From Methanosarcinaceae archaeon UBA470 (lineage in GTDB: Archaea > Halobacteriota > Methanosarcinia > Methanosarcinales > Methanosarcinaceae), in contig DAKU01000110.1 in the NCBI GenBank assembly GCA_002508425.1, positions 1-29,591 of the forward strand: a DNA stretch of 29,591 bases, written 5' to 3'. This document shows positions 16,004 through 23,863 of the stretch, piece by piece (position 1 is the first letter of the stretch; each line of letters opens with the position of its first letter). Position numbers and translations under genes: made by a program. Below the pieces are notes generated by a model. That model saw nothing but the letters and a program-made list of their open reading frames with translations. It had not been told where the DNA came from and did no database searches.

Positions 16004-17004
16004 CAGGTATTGCAGTCATAGGTACTGGTTACTGGGGTAAGAACCATGTGCGTACCTATAGTGAACTTCTTTCCGAGGGTCTCATCGATAAAGTGGTCAT
16101 ATGCGATATAAATGAGAAGCGTGCCAAAGAGCTTGGTGAATTGTTCAGGATCGATTATATCACTGATTATAGAAAAATTCTGAATGATCCCACAATCAAT
16201 GGTGTTAGCATAGTTACGCCTTCTCCTACTCATTTCCATCTTGCTAAGGAATTAATGGAAGCAGGAAAAGATGTTCTTGTTGAAAAACCAATGACAATGG
16301 ACATTGCTCAGGCTGAGGAACTTGTAAAGGTCGCGGAAAGCACAGGCCGAATCCTTATGGTAGGTCATATATTCAGGCATCATCCTGCTGTAAAAGAACT
16401 AAAGCAAAGGATCGACCTGGGAGAGCTGGGTTCTATAAGGATAATGCTTGGAAATCGTTTTTCTTTCGGTGCTCCCAGAAAGGATATGGGTGTGATATAT
16501 GCTCTGGGCATTCACGAAGTGGACATTTTCTGTTATCTTGTCAACAAGGAAATGCCACTCAGCATACTTGCAGACACACGGTGCTCATTGCAGGATGATA
16601 TTGAAGAAACTGCTATGATTACCATGGATTTCGGTGCTGCTACTGGTTATGCTTTTGAAAGCTGGATAATGCCTGCGTATGGCAAGCACCGTGATCTTGT
16701 TGTAGTAGGATCTGAGAAGGTGGCTAAGATCGATTATCTTAAACCGCAGGAACTTCATATATTCGATATGCGAATAGCTGAACAGGATATCCAGGATAAT
16801 GTCATTTTCAGTGTGGAGAATGAAGGCTCCTATACTATTCCTATTCCGTATGCAGAACCTCTAAAGGAGGAGCTTTGCCATTTTATTGAATGCATTGCTT
16901 CACGGCAGGAGCCAATTTCCAGTGGTACTATAGGCATGAGGGCTGTCAGAATGGCAGAAGCAGCATTAATGTCTGCAAAAGAAGGAAAAAAGGTTCTATT
17001 CTGA
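16000..17004 (+). CDS. wbpB: NAD-dependent sugar-nucleotide 3-dehydrogenase, Gfo/Idh/MocA family, WbpB-like
   Basis: A 334-residue two-domain oxidoreductase. The Rossmann domain has 'AVIGTGYWGKNH' (GxGxxG at 8-13), 'VCDINEKRA'-like loop (VICDINEKRA), 'SIVTPSPTHFHLAKELMEAGKDVLVEKPM' with the conserved E95-K96-P97, and the C-terminal domain has 'GHIFRHHPAVKELKQRI' and 'GIHEVDIFCYL'. The H-x3-D of that last motif is typical of the family's catalytic pair. With the WbpE-like enzyme it should oxidise C3 of UDP-GlcNAcA and hand the 3-keto product to the aminotransferase; WbpB enzymes recycle NADH with 2-oxoglutarate. Start ATGA overlaps the upstream stop. The order wbpD-wbpE-wbpB is the reverse of the pathway order. 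Confidence 0.86.
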   Translation: MTGIAVIGTGYWGKNHVRTYSELLSEGLIDKVVICDINEKRAKELGELFRIDYITDYRKILNDPTINGVSIVTPSPTHFHLAKELMEAGKDVLVEKPMTMDIAQAEELVKVAESTGRILMVGHIFRHHPAVKELKQRIDLGELGSIRIMLGNRFSFGAPRKDMGVIYALGIHEVDIFCYLVNKEMPLSILADTRCSLQDDIEETAMITMDFGAATGYAFESWIMPAYGKHRDLVVVGSEKVAKIDYLKPQELHIFDMRIAEQDIQDNVIFSVENEGSYTIPIPYAEPLKEELCHFIECIASRQEPISSGTIGMRAVRMAEAALMSAKEGKKVLF

Positions 17005-17047
17005 ACTTTAATTCCTTCTTTTTGATTCGAATTAGGGAGCTTATCCG

Positions 17048-18007
17048 ATGAGGGATATTCTGAAAATATCTCCTCAACAAAGAGGCATATTGAAGCCACA
17101 ATTCTCGGAACTTTCCGTAAACAATAGCTCCATTCTTAAATATCCCAACGGCAAAAAGTTTGCTGTATGCCTTGTCCATGATGTTGATGTGATATATCCT
17201 TCATTATCGGATATTTTTTATTCCTCTTTCAGGTACATGAAAAAAGGATCAATAAATGACGGCTTCAAGATGTTTTTCTCAAGGTTCAGTAAGAAGCTCA
17301 ATCCATTCTTTAACTTTGAGAAGGTGATAGAACTTGAACGCAAGTATGGTGCAACGTCTGGTTTTTATTTTACAGTCCTGAACAAAGGAGAGAAAGGCTA
17401 CAACTATAACATTTCAGACCTTGCATGTGAATTAAAGAATATTCGTGAGAACGGCTGGGAAATTGGTTTTCTTGGAAGCCAAAATCCACTTTGTGATCTT
17501 AAGGACATAGTTTCACGAAAAATGAAATTAGAAGATGTGCTAAGGGATAAAGTGGTGGGCTATGGAAGTCCTTATTACTATTTTTCCACTCCTGAAACAT
17601 GGAAACTGTTGGACTTGGCAGGTTTTGAGTATGCCATAGCTTTTGTAGATCCAGGGAGTCATCTTGGTGGAAGCAGATGTTCTCCTTTCAGGGCTCATGA
17701 TATTGAAAAAAAGGAAATATATATCATAGTGCTGCCTTTGAATATTCTGGATTGCAATATTCCAGGCAGTTTTACAAACGCAAATAGCAGTGATATTGAT
17801 ATTGAAAATTCCTGGGCATACATAAAACAACTCATTGATCAAATGTCAGAATGCTCTGGTGTACTTACACTGCATTTTTCCAGCATAGTCATGATGGGTG
17901 AAGGACTAGAATTTTATGAGAGAATCCTATCCTATTGTTCAAAAAAGAATTCATGGATGACCTCGGGAAAAGAGGTGATGGAATGGTGGGTTTCATTCCA
18001 TACTTAA
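17048..18007 (+). CDS. Polysaccharide deacetylase-like (NodB-fold) protein with lost active-site residues
   Basis: A 319-residue protein related to archaeal glycan-locus NodB-fold proteins. Landmarks are 'VCLVHDVDVIYPS' (H44-D45-V46-D47, the first metal block), 'LERKYGATSGFYFTV' (97-110), 'GWEIGFLGSQN' (136-146) and 'YYYFSTPETWKLLDLAGFEYAIAF' (residues 176-199), and 'GVLTLHFSS' (271-279). In active relatives the EIG block is followed by a metal His (EIGLHGS); here residue 142 is Leu. The substrate Arg/His block before the TW motif (G-I-R-Q-H-Y-L in relatives) is GYGSPYY. Thus the fold is kept but metal binding and catalysis are probably lost. It could bind glycan or be a retired deacetylase. 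It follows wbpB by 43 bases with GGGAG upstream. No signal peptide is seen. Confidence 0.72.
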   Translation: MRDILKISPQQRGILKPQFSELSVNNSSILKYPNGKKFAVCLVHDVDVIYPSLSDIFYSSFRYMKKGSINDGFKMFFSRFSKKLNPFFNFEKVIELERKYGATSGFYFTVLNKGEKGYNYNISDLACELKNIRENGWEIGFLGSQNPLCDLKDIVSRKMKLEDVLRDKVVGYGSPYYYFSTPETWKLLDLAGFEYAIAFVDPGSHLGGSRCSPFRAHDIEKKEIYIIVLPLNILDCNIPGSFTNANSSDIDIENSWAYIKQLIDQMSECSGVLTLHFSSIVMMGEGLEFYERILSYCSKKNSWMTSGKEVMEWWVSFHT

Positions 18008-18035
18008 GGGTTGAAATGTTAAATAATTTTTAATC

Positions 18036-18905
18036 TCAATTGCATGGATTGAGTGTTCTCAGATGCTCTAGCATTTCGTCTTTCATTTCCTCATTCTCTA
18101 AAGCAAAATCCACTATGGCTTTAACATATTCCAGTTTGTCACCAGTATCATAGCGTTTGCCTGTGAATTTATATGCATAGATCTTTTGAGATTCGTTAAG
18201 AAGTCTAATTCCATCTGTCAGCTGTATTTCTCCACCTACACCACAAGCTGTTTGTTTTATGCAATCAAATATCTCTGGAGTGAATACGTATCTTCCAATG
18301 GCACCGGTATTCGAAGGAGCTTTTTCTGGAGTAGGTTTTTCAACGATATCCTCAAGCAGGTACAGGTGCTCATCAAGTTCCCGCCCTTTGATTATACCAT
18401 AGTTACTGACCTTTTCCTTTGGTACTTCTTCTACTGCAATGGTGGAGCGGCCATATTTTTTGAAAACTTCAATAAGCTGCTTTGTACATGGTGTGCTGTT
18501 AACTATTATATCGTCACCAAGCAGCACAGCAAATGGATCTCCGCTTATATGTTTCTCAGCTGTAAGTATTGCGTCTCCTAGTCCTCTAGGCTCTTTCTGT
18601 CTGATATAGTGAATGTCCACAAGAGAAGAGATGTCTTGCACCATTTTTAACATCTCTGTTTTTCCCTTGCTTTTAAGATGCATCTCTAATTCAGGCGAAT
18701 CATCAAAATAATCCTCTATGGATCTTTTACTTCTTCCTGTAACAAATATAATGTCATCGATACCAGAGTTTATAGCCTCTTCTACTACATAGTGAATCAC
18801 TGGTTTATCGATGATAGGAAGCATTTCCTTTGGCATGGATTTAGTTACTGGGAGAAATCTTGTGCCAAGTCCCGCAGTTGGTATAACCGCTTTCTTAATA
18901 GTCAT
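18036..18905 (-). CDS. galU: UTP--glucose-1-phosphate uridylyltransferase
   Basis: A 289-residue nucleotidyltransferase. 'KKAVIPTAGLGTRFLPVTKSMPKEMLPIIDKPVIHYVVEEAI' holds the signature nucleotide-binding loop (GLGTRF at 12-17) and the K-E-M-L-P block. 'EPRGLGDAIL', 'FAVLLGDDI', and 'VEKPTPEKAPSNTGAIGRYVF' are GalU-type rather than RmlA-type. It makes UDP-glucose from UTP and glucose-1-P, feeding glycan synthesis directly or, through the 4-epimerase, as UDP-galactose. A GAGGATGA ribosome site precedes ATG 18905. It lies 12 bases downstream of manC and is surely co-transcribed with it. Its end converges on the deacetylase-like gene with 28 bases between them. Confidence 0.93.
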   Translation of the reverse strand: MTIKKAVIPTAGLGTRFLPVTKSMPKEMLPIIDKPVIHYVVEEAINSGIDDIIFVTGRSKRSIEDYFDDSPELEMHLKSKGKTEMLKMVQDISSLVDIHYIRQKEPRGLGDAILTAEKHISGDPFAVLLGDDIIVNSTPCTKQLIEVFKKYGRSTIAVEEVPKEKVSNYGIIKGRELDEHLYLLEDIVEKPTPEKAPSNTGAIGRYVFTPEIFDCIKQTACGVGGEIQLTDGIRLLNESQKIYAYKFTGKRYDTGDKLEYVKAIVDFALENEEMKDEMLEHLRTLNPCN

Positions 18906-18917
18906 TTTTCATCCTCT

Positions 18918-20303
18918 TTATTGTTTCACTCTTCCATACTCATCGTCATAACGGACGATATCATCTTCATCAACACATTCTCCCAGTTGCACTTCTATTA
19001 TTTCCAGAGGCAGCTTCCCTTCATTAACTAGTCTATGCCTCATACCGGCTCTGATGAAAGTGCTTTCTCCCTGCCTCAGGAAAAACATTTCATCATTTAC
19101 TTGTACCGTAGCCATTCCCTTAACAACGATCCAGTGTTCACTGCGGTGATAGTGGAGCTGCAGACTCAACTTCTTTTTTGGCTCTACTATGATGTTCTTT
19201 ATCTTGTGGCGATCGGATTTCTCCATCACAGTATAGGAACCCCACGGCCTGTATACTGTCTGCTGCAAATATGCCCTCTCATCATTTTTGTTGTGCAATG
19301 TGTCAGCCACTTGTTTTACTTTCTGGCTGCTTTCTCTTGGGCATACAAGTAATGCATCTGGTGTATCAATAACAGCCATATTTTCCACGTCAATGAGGGC
19401 AACGAGTTTATCACATTTGGAGTATAGGAGGTTGTTTTTCGAATTGATCAGGATGTCTTCACATTCATAAATGACATTTCCATTGTCGTCTTTATCTGAT
19501 TCTTCATATATTGCATTGAAATTTCCAAGATCACTCCATTTGTCTTCCAAACGCACAACTACTACATTTTTGGATTTTTCCATGATCCCGTAATCGATGG
19601 ATATCGACCTAACTTTCTCAAACATTTCGTCAGTGGTTGCATCAGGATTAATCTCGGGATCAAAAGCCTTATAAAAAGTTTTCTCATATTCCTGTAATTC
19701 TCTGAAGAACACATCAGTATCAAAAAGGAACATCCCACTGTTCCAGAGACACCCTTCCTTCAGATATTTCAGGGCATCATCATGATTTGGTTTTTCTCTG
19801 AATTCAGCGACCTTGTATCCGGCACTGATTTTTTCAGATGGTTTTATGTATCCATATCCAGTGTGTGGTGACGTGGGCACTATTCCAAAAGTGACCAGAT
19901 GCTCCATTGCAAGGGTTTGTGCATTTTTTATTGTCTCCATTGCACGTATATCGAGAACATGGTCCGAGGAAAAAACTCCTACTATAGATTTTCCATACTT
20001 TTTCACTATTTCTCTCATGCCGAAACTAATCGCTGGAAGCGTGTTTTTCGGTTCAGGCTCGATAAGCACATTTTCTGGAGGTAGATCATATCCTAACTCT
20101 TTAGCCTGACCTGTAACAAAGAATCTCTGTGAATCATTTGTAACAACGAATATTTCAGATATATCAGAGACTTCTAGACAGCGTCTTAAAGTGTTCTGGA
20201 AAAATGATGTATCTTTGAGTTTAAGAAACTGCTTTGGATTATGTTTCCTGCTTAGTGGCCATAATCTTGTCCCAGATCCGCCGGCAAGGATGAGCGATTT
20301 AAT
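18918..20303 (-). CDS. manC: Mannose-1-phosphate guanylyltransferase / mannose-6-phosphate isomerase (ManC/AlgA type), no canonical start codon
   Basis: A 461-residue bifunctional enzyme. The N-terminal nucleotidyltransferase domain reads (I)KSLILAGGSGTRLWPLSR, the full GDP-Man pyrophosphorylase signature, followed by 'EPEPKNTLPAI', 'GIVPTSPHTGYGYIK', 'WNSGMFLF'. The C-terminal cupin is a type II phosphomannose isomerase: 'RPWGSYTVME' and 'QLHYHRSEHWIVVKGMA', with metal His residues. It makes GDP-mannose for the polyprenyl-P-mannose synthase. No ATG, GTG or TTG opens this frame before GTG 20069, which would delete the first 78 residues including the nucleotide loop. The codon at the family start is ATT (20303-20301), with GGAG 8 bases upstream. 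An out-of-frame ATG at 20311-20309 would give a normal start only if one base were added to the A-run. So this is an AUU start, or a frameshift or sequencing error. Confidence 0.85.
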   Translation of the reverse strand: MKSLILAGGSGTRLWPLSRKHNPKQFLKLKDTSFFQNTLRRCLEVSDISEIFVVTNDSQRFFVTGQAKELGYDLPPENVLIEPEPKNTLPAISFGMREIVKKYGKSIVGVFSSDHVLDIRAMETIKNAQTLAMEHLVTFGIVPTSPHTGYGYIKPSEKISAGYKVAEFREKPNHDDALKYLKEGCLWNSGMFLFDTDVFFRELQEYEKTFYKAFDPEINPDATTDEMFEKVRSISIDYGIMEKSKNVVVVRLEDKWSDLGNFNAIYEESDKDDNGNVIYECEDILINSKNNLLYSKCDKLVALIDVENMAVIDTPDALLVCPRESSQKVKQVADTLHNKNDERAYLQQTVYRPWGSYTVMEKSDRHKIKNIIVEPKKKLSLQLHYHRSEHWIVVKGMATVQVNDEMFFLRQGESTFIRAGMRHRLVNEGKLPLEIIEVQLGECVDEDDIVRYDDEYGRVKQ

Positions 20304-20311
20304 GTTTTCAT

Positions 20312-20315
20312 CTCC
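20312..20315 (-). promoter_or_regulatory. Ribosome binding site for manC
   Basis: The minus strand reads AAGAGGAG directly followed by ATG (20311-20309), with no spacer, but 8 bases before ATT 20303-20301. Spacing therefore favours initiation at ATT over the adjacent ATG, in line with the 6-8 base spacing of other genes here. Confidence 0.5.
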
Positions 20316-20355
20316 TCTTGTATGATCAAATTATTTTCATATTTCTTATTTTTAC

Positions 20356-20365
20356 TTATATATAA
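20356..20365 (-). promoter_or_regulatory. Probable TATA box of the manC-galU operon
   Basis: The minus strand reads TTATATATAA about 55 bases before the proposed manC start, giving a predicted leader of roughly 30 bases that contains the GGAG site. Confidence 0.5.
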
Positions 20366-20382
20366 TAGTTCCTTATTGTGAT

Positions 20383-21345
20383 TTATGTTCGGTCACTTAA
20401 CATATAAGCTATAGATCCCGTTACTAACATGCTCCAGTAACTTATCAATCGGTCCAGAAGCGCCAGAGAAGTACCAAGTGTTGCATCTATGCCAATTGTA
20501 CTCAAAATAAATACAATGGATACTTCAACAGCTCCCAGTCCGGCAGGTGTTAAAGGAATGGCTGTCAGCAAGGAGGCTGCAAGCACTATGAATATTATTA
20601 TCTCAAAACCAATTTCCAGGCCAAGGGCTCTGGTAACCAGGAAAAACCTTGCTGCTTCCATTGCCCATGCAAGTGCTGTCAGGGTGATTACTAGAAGTAT
20701 TGTCGAACCATCAGAAAATGAGTTGTATAGGCCATTGTGAAGGTTATTGAAGTGAAAAAGGAATCTATCAGGTACGATCATCAATAATCTGTCTTTAAAA
20801 ATCCACAACGCTACTAATCCGATAACAACTATGGTAAGCAGAATATATCCTATTTCTAAGGCTTCAGATATCTGCACAGGCATATTTTTTCTAAATATAA
20901 GTAGCCCACTAAGTGTCAATAGAACTAGTAATATCGCAATATCGCATACACGTTCAATAAATATTGAGCCTATAGATACAGATATGGGTGCACTGTTCTC
21001 TTTTTTGAGAAGGTAGCTTCTGTATACATCACCAAGTTTTGCAGGGACAATGCAGTTAACGAACCAGGATAGGAAAACCATTTCTGTTGCAATAGCAACT
21101 CCTGGCTGGATATTAATTGTCTGCAATAATTTATTCCACCTTACTCCTCTCACCACTATAGACAAATAATGCATGATAAAAGCTGCAACATAGAGAAACA
21201 TGTCTGTTTCTTTTGCTATATCTACAACAGCATCTATGTCTATGCTGCTTACTAACAGATACAGAATAGAGAATGACAAAATGAACGAGAATACAGTCTT
21301 TTTACTCAGCAATAAGGCTGATATCCGAGGTTTTTCTTCGTTCAT
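20383..21345 (-). CDS. UPF0104 / LPG-synthase transmembrane-domain family protein (flippase-like)
   Basis: A 320-residue integral membrane protein with about 7-8 hydrophobic segments. 'FSFILSFSILYLLVSSIDIDAVVDIAKETD' is the first helix and periplasm-facing loop, 'VRGVRWNKLL' a conserved cytoplasmic loop, and 'VNCIVPAKLGDVYRSYLLKKE', 'RVCDIAILLVLL', and 'LTAIPLTPAGLGAVEVSIVFILSTIG' are all blocks of the lysylphosphatidylglycerol synthetase TM region family. It has no C-terminal acetyltransferase-like domain, so it is not a lysyl transferase itself. In archaea such proteins are found in glycan loci (the C-terminal half of haloarchaeal AglD is related) and are thought to act on polyprenyl-linked sugars or to move lipids. 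The exact role is not shown. It lies 79 bases upstream of manC, with a separate TATA-like element at 21411-21424. Confidence 0.86.
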   Translation of the reverse strand: MNEEKPRISALLLSKKTVFSFILSFSILYLLVSSIDIDAVVDIAKETDMFLYVAAFIMHYLSIVVRGVRWNKLLQTINIQPGVAIATEMVFLSWFVNCIVPAKLGDVYRSYLLKKENSAPISVSIGSIFIERVCDIAILLVLLTLSGLLIFRKNMPVQISEALEIGYILLTIVVIGLVALWIFKDRLLMIVPDRFLFHFNNLHNGLYNSFSDGSTILLVITLTALAWAMEAARFFLVTRALGLEIGFEIIIFIVLAASLLTAIPLTPAGLGAVEVSIVFILSTIGIDATLGTSLALLDRLISYWSMLVTGSIAYMLSDRT

Positions 21346-21410
21346 CTGATCAATCCATTTGAATAATCACAAAACATAGTAGGAAATAAGTATTTTTATT
21401 TAGAGCAATG

Positions 21411-21424
21411 CAATATATTAAATA
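21411..21424. promoter_or_regulatory. TATA-like element between two divergent membrane-protein genes
   Basis: CAATATATTAAATA in the 138-base divergent gap (21346-21483). It lies about 60 bases from ATG 21484 on the plus strand and about 70 from ATG 21345 on the minus strand, and could serve either. Confidence 0.35.
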
Positions 21425-21483
21425 GTTACGTTCTATTTTGAATTCGAATACTTGGAGCACATCACTAAAGGTAGGTTATAGTA

Positions 21484-23034
21484 ATGGCAAAAAAGAGAGT
21501 GAAGGATGAGGTTATCCCGGATCCAGTTATGCAGGATGCAGATCAATCACCATCTGTGGCAAAGTGCATTCTTTCTGATAATTATTTTTTGCTTCTCCTT
21601 GGCATAACATTGCTTGGTTTTTTCTTGCGTTTATATCGCCTTGGTTATCAATCTATCTGGCTGGATGAGGGTGCTAGTTTTGGTTACATACAAGATACCT
21701 TTTTAGGCACTTGGTCAAAAGCTGTAGAAGCAAAACAAGCACCTTTGCACATGGTAGTTCTGCATTTTATGAGCATATTTAGTTCAAGCGAGTTCAGTTT
21801 GAGACTACCTTCTGCTATATTTGGAACTCTCACAATACCTGTAACATATCTAATAGGCAAGCGTATATTTGGAAAAGAAGAGGGAATTATAAGTGCCTTT
21901 CTTCTTTCGATCTCTATGATGCACTTGTGGTATTCCCAGGAAGCTAGGATGTATGCGCAAATGGTGTTGTTTGCTTCCCTATCTCTTTATTTATTCTATG
22001 TTGCAGTTCATGACAATAACAGGAAAATATGGGTGCTATATGTCTTTTTCTCAACACTTGCGTTTTATTCTCATTATTATGCTGTCTTTGTGTTTATCCC
22101 GGAAATTATCTTTTATTTGCTGTTACGTGTCTTTATTCCTGCATATAAGGAAAAGTCTCTATCTCTGCAGGATATTCCATCCTTAAAGGGATTTTTGCTG
22201 GCAATGTTAGCACTTTTTATATCTACTTTACCTCTTATGGTACCCTTTATTCAGCAAGCTATCTCCAGGACATCCGCTGCTCCTACATGGGGAATTGGTC
22301 AGTCAGTCAGCTTTGTGCCAACGATGCTTGTAGAATTCAGTACCAGGGTCCCTTTATCCTCGGTGTTGTTCATACTTCTTTTCATTATTGGTCTTATAAT
22401 TGCAGGCATCCGTCAAAAAGAACAATGTGCTTATCTCGCAATTTATATCTTTATTCCTCTGATAGCGAGCTATATCCTGGCTGCCAGCATGCCATTTAGT
22501 CCAAGATACTTGTTGTTCTTACTGCCTGTATACTTGGTATTTGTCTCCAGAGGTATTACAGGTATTGCAGACTGGTTTTCCCCCTCAAAGAAAACCAAGG
22601 TCTCATCCTCTAATAACAACACACGGAATTTGATCCTTCTTTCCTTTGTGGTTTTGATATTTATTCTAACCATCCCTTTGCTGTCGCAACATTATACTAC
22701 TGCACAAAAAGAGGATTGGAGATCAACAGCTGTTTACTTGTCAAATTTAACCAAGGATGGGGATGCTGTTGTGCCAGTTCCCAACTATATGCGTCAGCCT
22801 TTGGTCTATTACTATTCAAACTCTAGTGATAATACCATCCTTACAACAGGGTACACTAATGATGTTAAGTCTCTATCTTCTCTGAACGATCAATATGAAA
22901 GGTGCTGGTTCCTCGTTACGTGGGACATAGCTGCAGCGAATCCAGACGGTACTGTGCTGAAATGGTTGGATGGTAATGCGACTTTTGTAAATCAGGTTAC
23001 AGGTGTTTACATCTTCACTTCACCAAAGATCTGA
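21484..23034 (+). CDS. GT39-type (GT-C) membrane glycosyltransferase
   Basis: A 516-residue protein with a short cytoplasmic N-terminus (1-32) and about 10-12 membrane segments. The first outside loop carries the catalytic acidic pair 'IWLDEGASF' (D61, E62), the mark of PMT/ArnT-like GT-C enzymes. 'LRLPSAIFGTLTIPVTYLIGKRIFGKEEGIISAFLLSIS' and 'YSQEARMYAQMVLF' are conserved blocks of the archaeal family. The last 120 residues form a soluble outside domain. GT39 enzymes use polyprenyl-phosphate-linked sugars on the outer face of the membrane. The gene is convergent with a polyprenyl-P-mannose synthase (28-base gap), which could supply Man-P-polyprenol. It is probably a transferase for an S-layer or exopolysaccharide mannose residue; the acceptor is not known. 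Confidence 0.86.
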   Translation: MAKKRVKDEVIPDPVMQDADQSPSVAKCILSDNYFLLLLGITLLGFFLRLYRLGYQSIWLDEGASFGYIQDTFLGTWSKAVEAKQAPLHMVVLHFMSIFSSSEFSLRLPSAIFGTLTIPVTYLIGKRIFGKEEGIISAFLLSISMMHLWYSQEARMYAQMVLFASLSLYLFYVAVHDNNRKIWVLYVFFSTLAFYSHYYAVFVFIPEIIFYLLLRVFIPAYKEKSLSLQDIPSLKGFLLAMLALFISTLPLMVPFIQQAISRTSAAPTWGIGQSVSFVPTMLVEFSTRVPLSSVLFILLFIIGLIIAGIRQKEQCAYLAIYIFIPLIASYILAASMPFSPRYLLFLLPVYLVFVSRGITGIADWFSPSKKTKVSSSNNNTRNLILLSFVVLIFILTIPLLSQHYTTAQKEDWRSTAVYLSNLTKDGDAVVPVPNYMRQPLVYYYSNSSDNTILTTGYTNDVKSLSSLNDQYERCWFLVTWDIAAANPDGTVLKWLDGNATFVNQVTGVYIFTSPKI

Positions 23035-23062
23035 TGTCATTAGTTTCATTTTTTCTAAGGCA

Positions 23063-23779
23063 TTATCGTTTTATTTTTAGTCTGATCAGTGTTAGGAAGA
23101 ACTTCCACATTTCACTCTTAGATAGCTTGGAGCTTCCAAGAGTTCTATCAATGAACACTATAGGCGTTTCTCCAATGGCGAAACCCCTTTTATTGCACAT
23201 GAACAGTATTTCTTCAAGAAATGAATACCCATTGGATGTAATAGAGTCTATATCTATTTCTTTTAGCACTGTTCCTGCGTAACATCTGTAGCCAGTGGTC
23301 ATATCTTTTACCTTAACCCCAAGTACAGTGCTTGATAACAGGTTTGCACCCTTGCTCATAATACGTCGGTGTATTCCCCAGTTCTCAACTCCGCCTCCTG
23401 ATATATACCTGGAGCCGACCACTATATCGTATCCTTTTAGATGCATGTCAATAAAGTCAGGAATATATGCGGGATCATGTGATAGATCACAGTCCATAGA
23501 GAATACAAGATCTGCCATATTATTTTCAAGTGCATGCTTGAAGCCAGTTACGTATGCAGTCCCAAGCCCCATTTTTCCTTCCCGGTGTATGACTTGCACT
23601 CTATCCTCTCTCTTAGCAATTTGATCTGCCAGTATTCCTGTGTTATCTGGGGAATTATCGTCTACAATTATTATATTCCCCTTTACCTGATTGTCATCAA
23701 AGACACTCAAGAGTTTTTGTATTACCAGGGTCAAATTCTCTTTTTCGTTATATGTGGGAAGAACAATAGATACCTGCAC
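23063..23779 (-). CDS. Polyprenyl-phosphate-mannose synthase (Dpm1-like GT2)
   Basis: A 238-residue soluble GT2. 'VSIVLPTYNEKENL', 'IIIVDDNSPDNTG' (D40-D41), 'REGKMGLGTAYVTGF', the metal motif D96-C-D98 in 'FSMDCDLSHDP', then 'VVGSRYISGGGVENWGIHRRIMSKGANLLSSTVLGVKVKDMTTGYRCY' are signature blocks of dolichyl-phosphate mannosyltransferases. It should transfer mannose from GDP-mannose to a polyprenyl phosphate on the inner membrane face. It has no C-terminal membrane helices, like the human Dpm1-type. It starts at GTG 23779, with GAGG upstream at 7 bases. GDP-mannose comes from manC three genes away, and the GT39 gene is its likely user. It converges with that gene and has its own promoter at about 23853. 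Confidence 0.89.
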   Translation of the reverse strand: MQVSIVLPTYNEKENLTLVIQKLLSVFDDNQVKGNIIIVDDNSPDNTGILADQIAKREDRVQVIHREGKMGLGTAYVTGFKHALENNMADLVFSMDCDLSHDPAYIPDFIDMHLKGYDIVVGSRYISGGGVENWGIHRRIMSKGANLLSSTVLGVKVKDMTTGYRCYAGTVLKEIDIDSITSNGYSFLEEILFMCNKRGFAIGETPIVFIDRTLGSSKLSKSEMWKFFLTLIRLKIKR

Positions 23780-23829
23780 TTTTGATCCTCTCTATATTAT
23801 TGTCCCGATCACTCGTAAATAATATTTTT

Positions 23830-23845
23830 ATGCAATCAGTTGCAT
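23830..23845. promoter_or_regulatory. Symmetric dyad, possible operator
   Basis: ATGCAA-TCAG-TTGCAT is a 6-bp perfect dyad with a 4-base centre. It overlaps the predicted start site of the minus-strand Dpm1-like gene and lies next to the TATA box used by it. This is the position expected for a repressor site. Confidence 0.3.
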
Positions 23846-23850
23846 TATTT

Positions 23851-23863
23851 AAATTTTATATAC
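23851..23863 (-). promoter_or_regulatory. Probable TATA box of the Dpm1-like gene; twin AT repeats nearby
   Basis: The minus strand reads GTATATAAAATTT, about 75 bases before GTG 23779. Close by, TATTTAAATT occurs twice in direct orientation (23846-23855 and 23871-23880). The second copy could serve as the TATA box for the plus-strand gene at 23980. The 200-base gap has no gene that I can see. Confidence 0.4.

Noticed and set aside
19035..19352. Long plus-strand open frames opposite manC and galU
   Set aside because: They lie fully inside well-supported genes, have no ribosome site and show no protein-family features.
18918..20069. A shorter manC protein beginning at GTG 20069
   Set aside because: It would lack the GGSGTRLWPLSR nucleotide loop, which is encoded intact in the same frame just upstream with no stop between. 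So the gene must begin near 20303.
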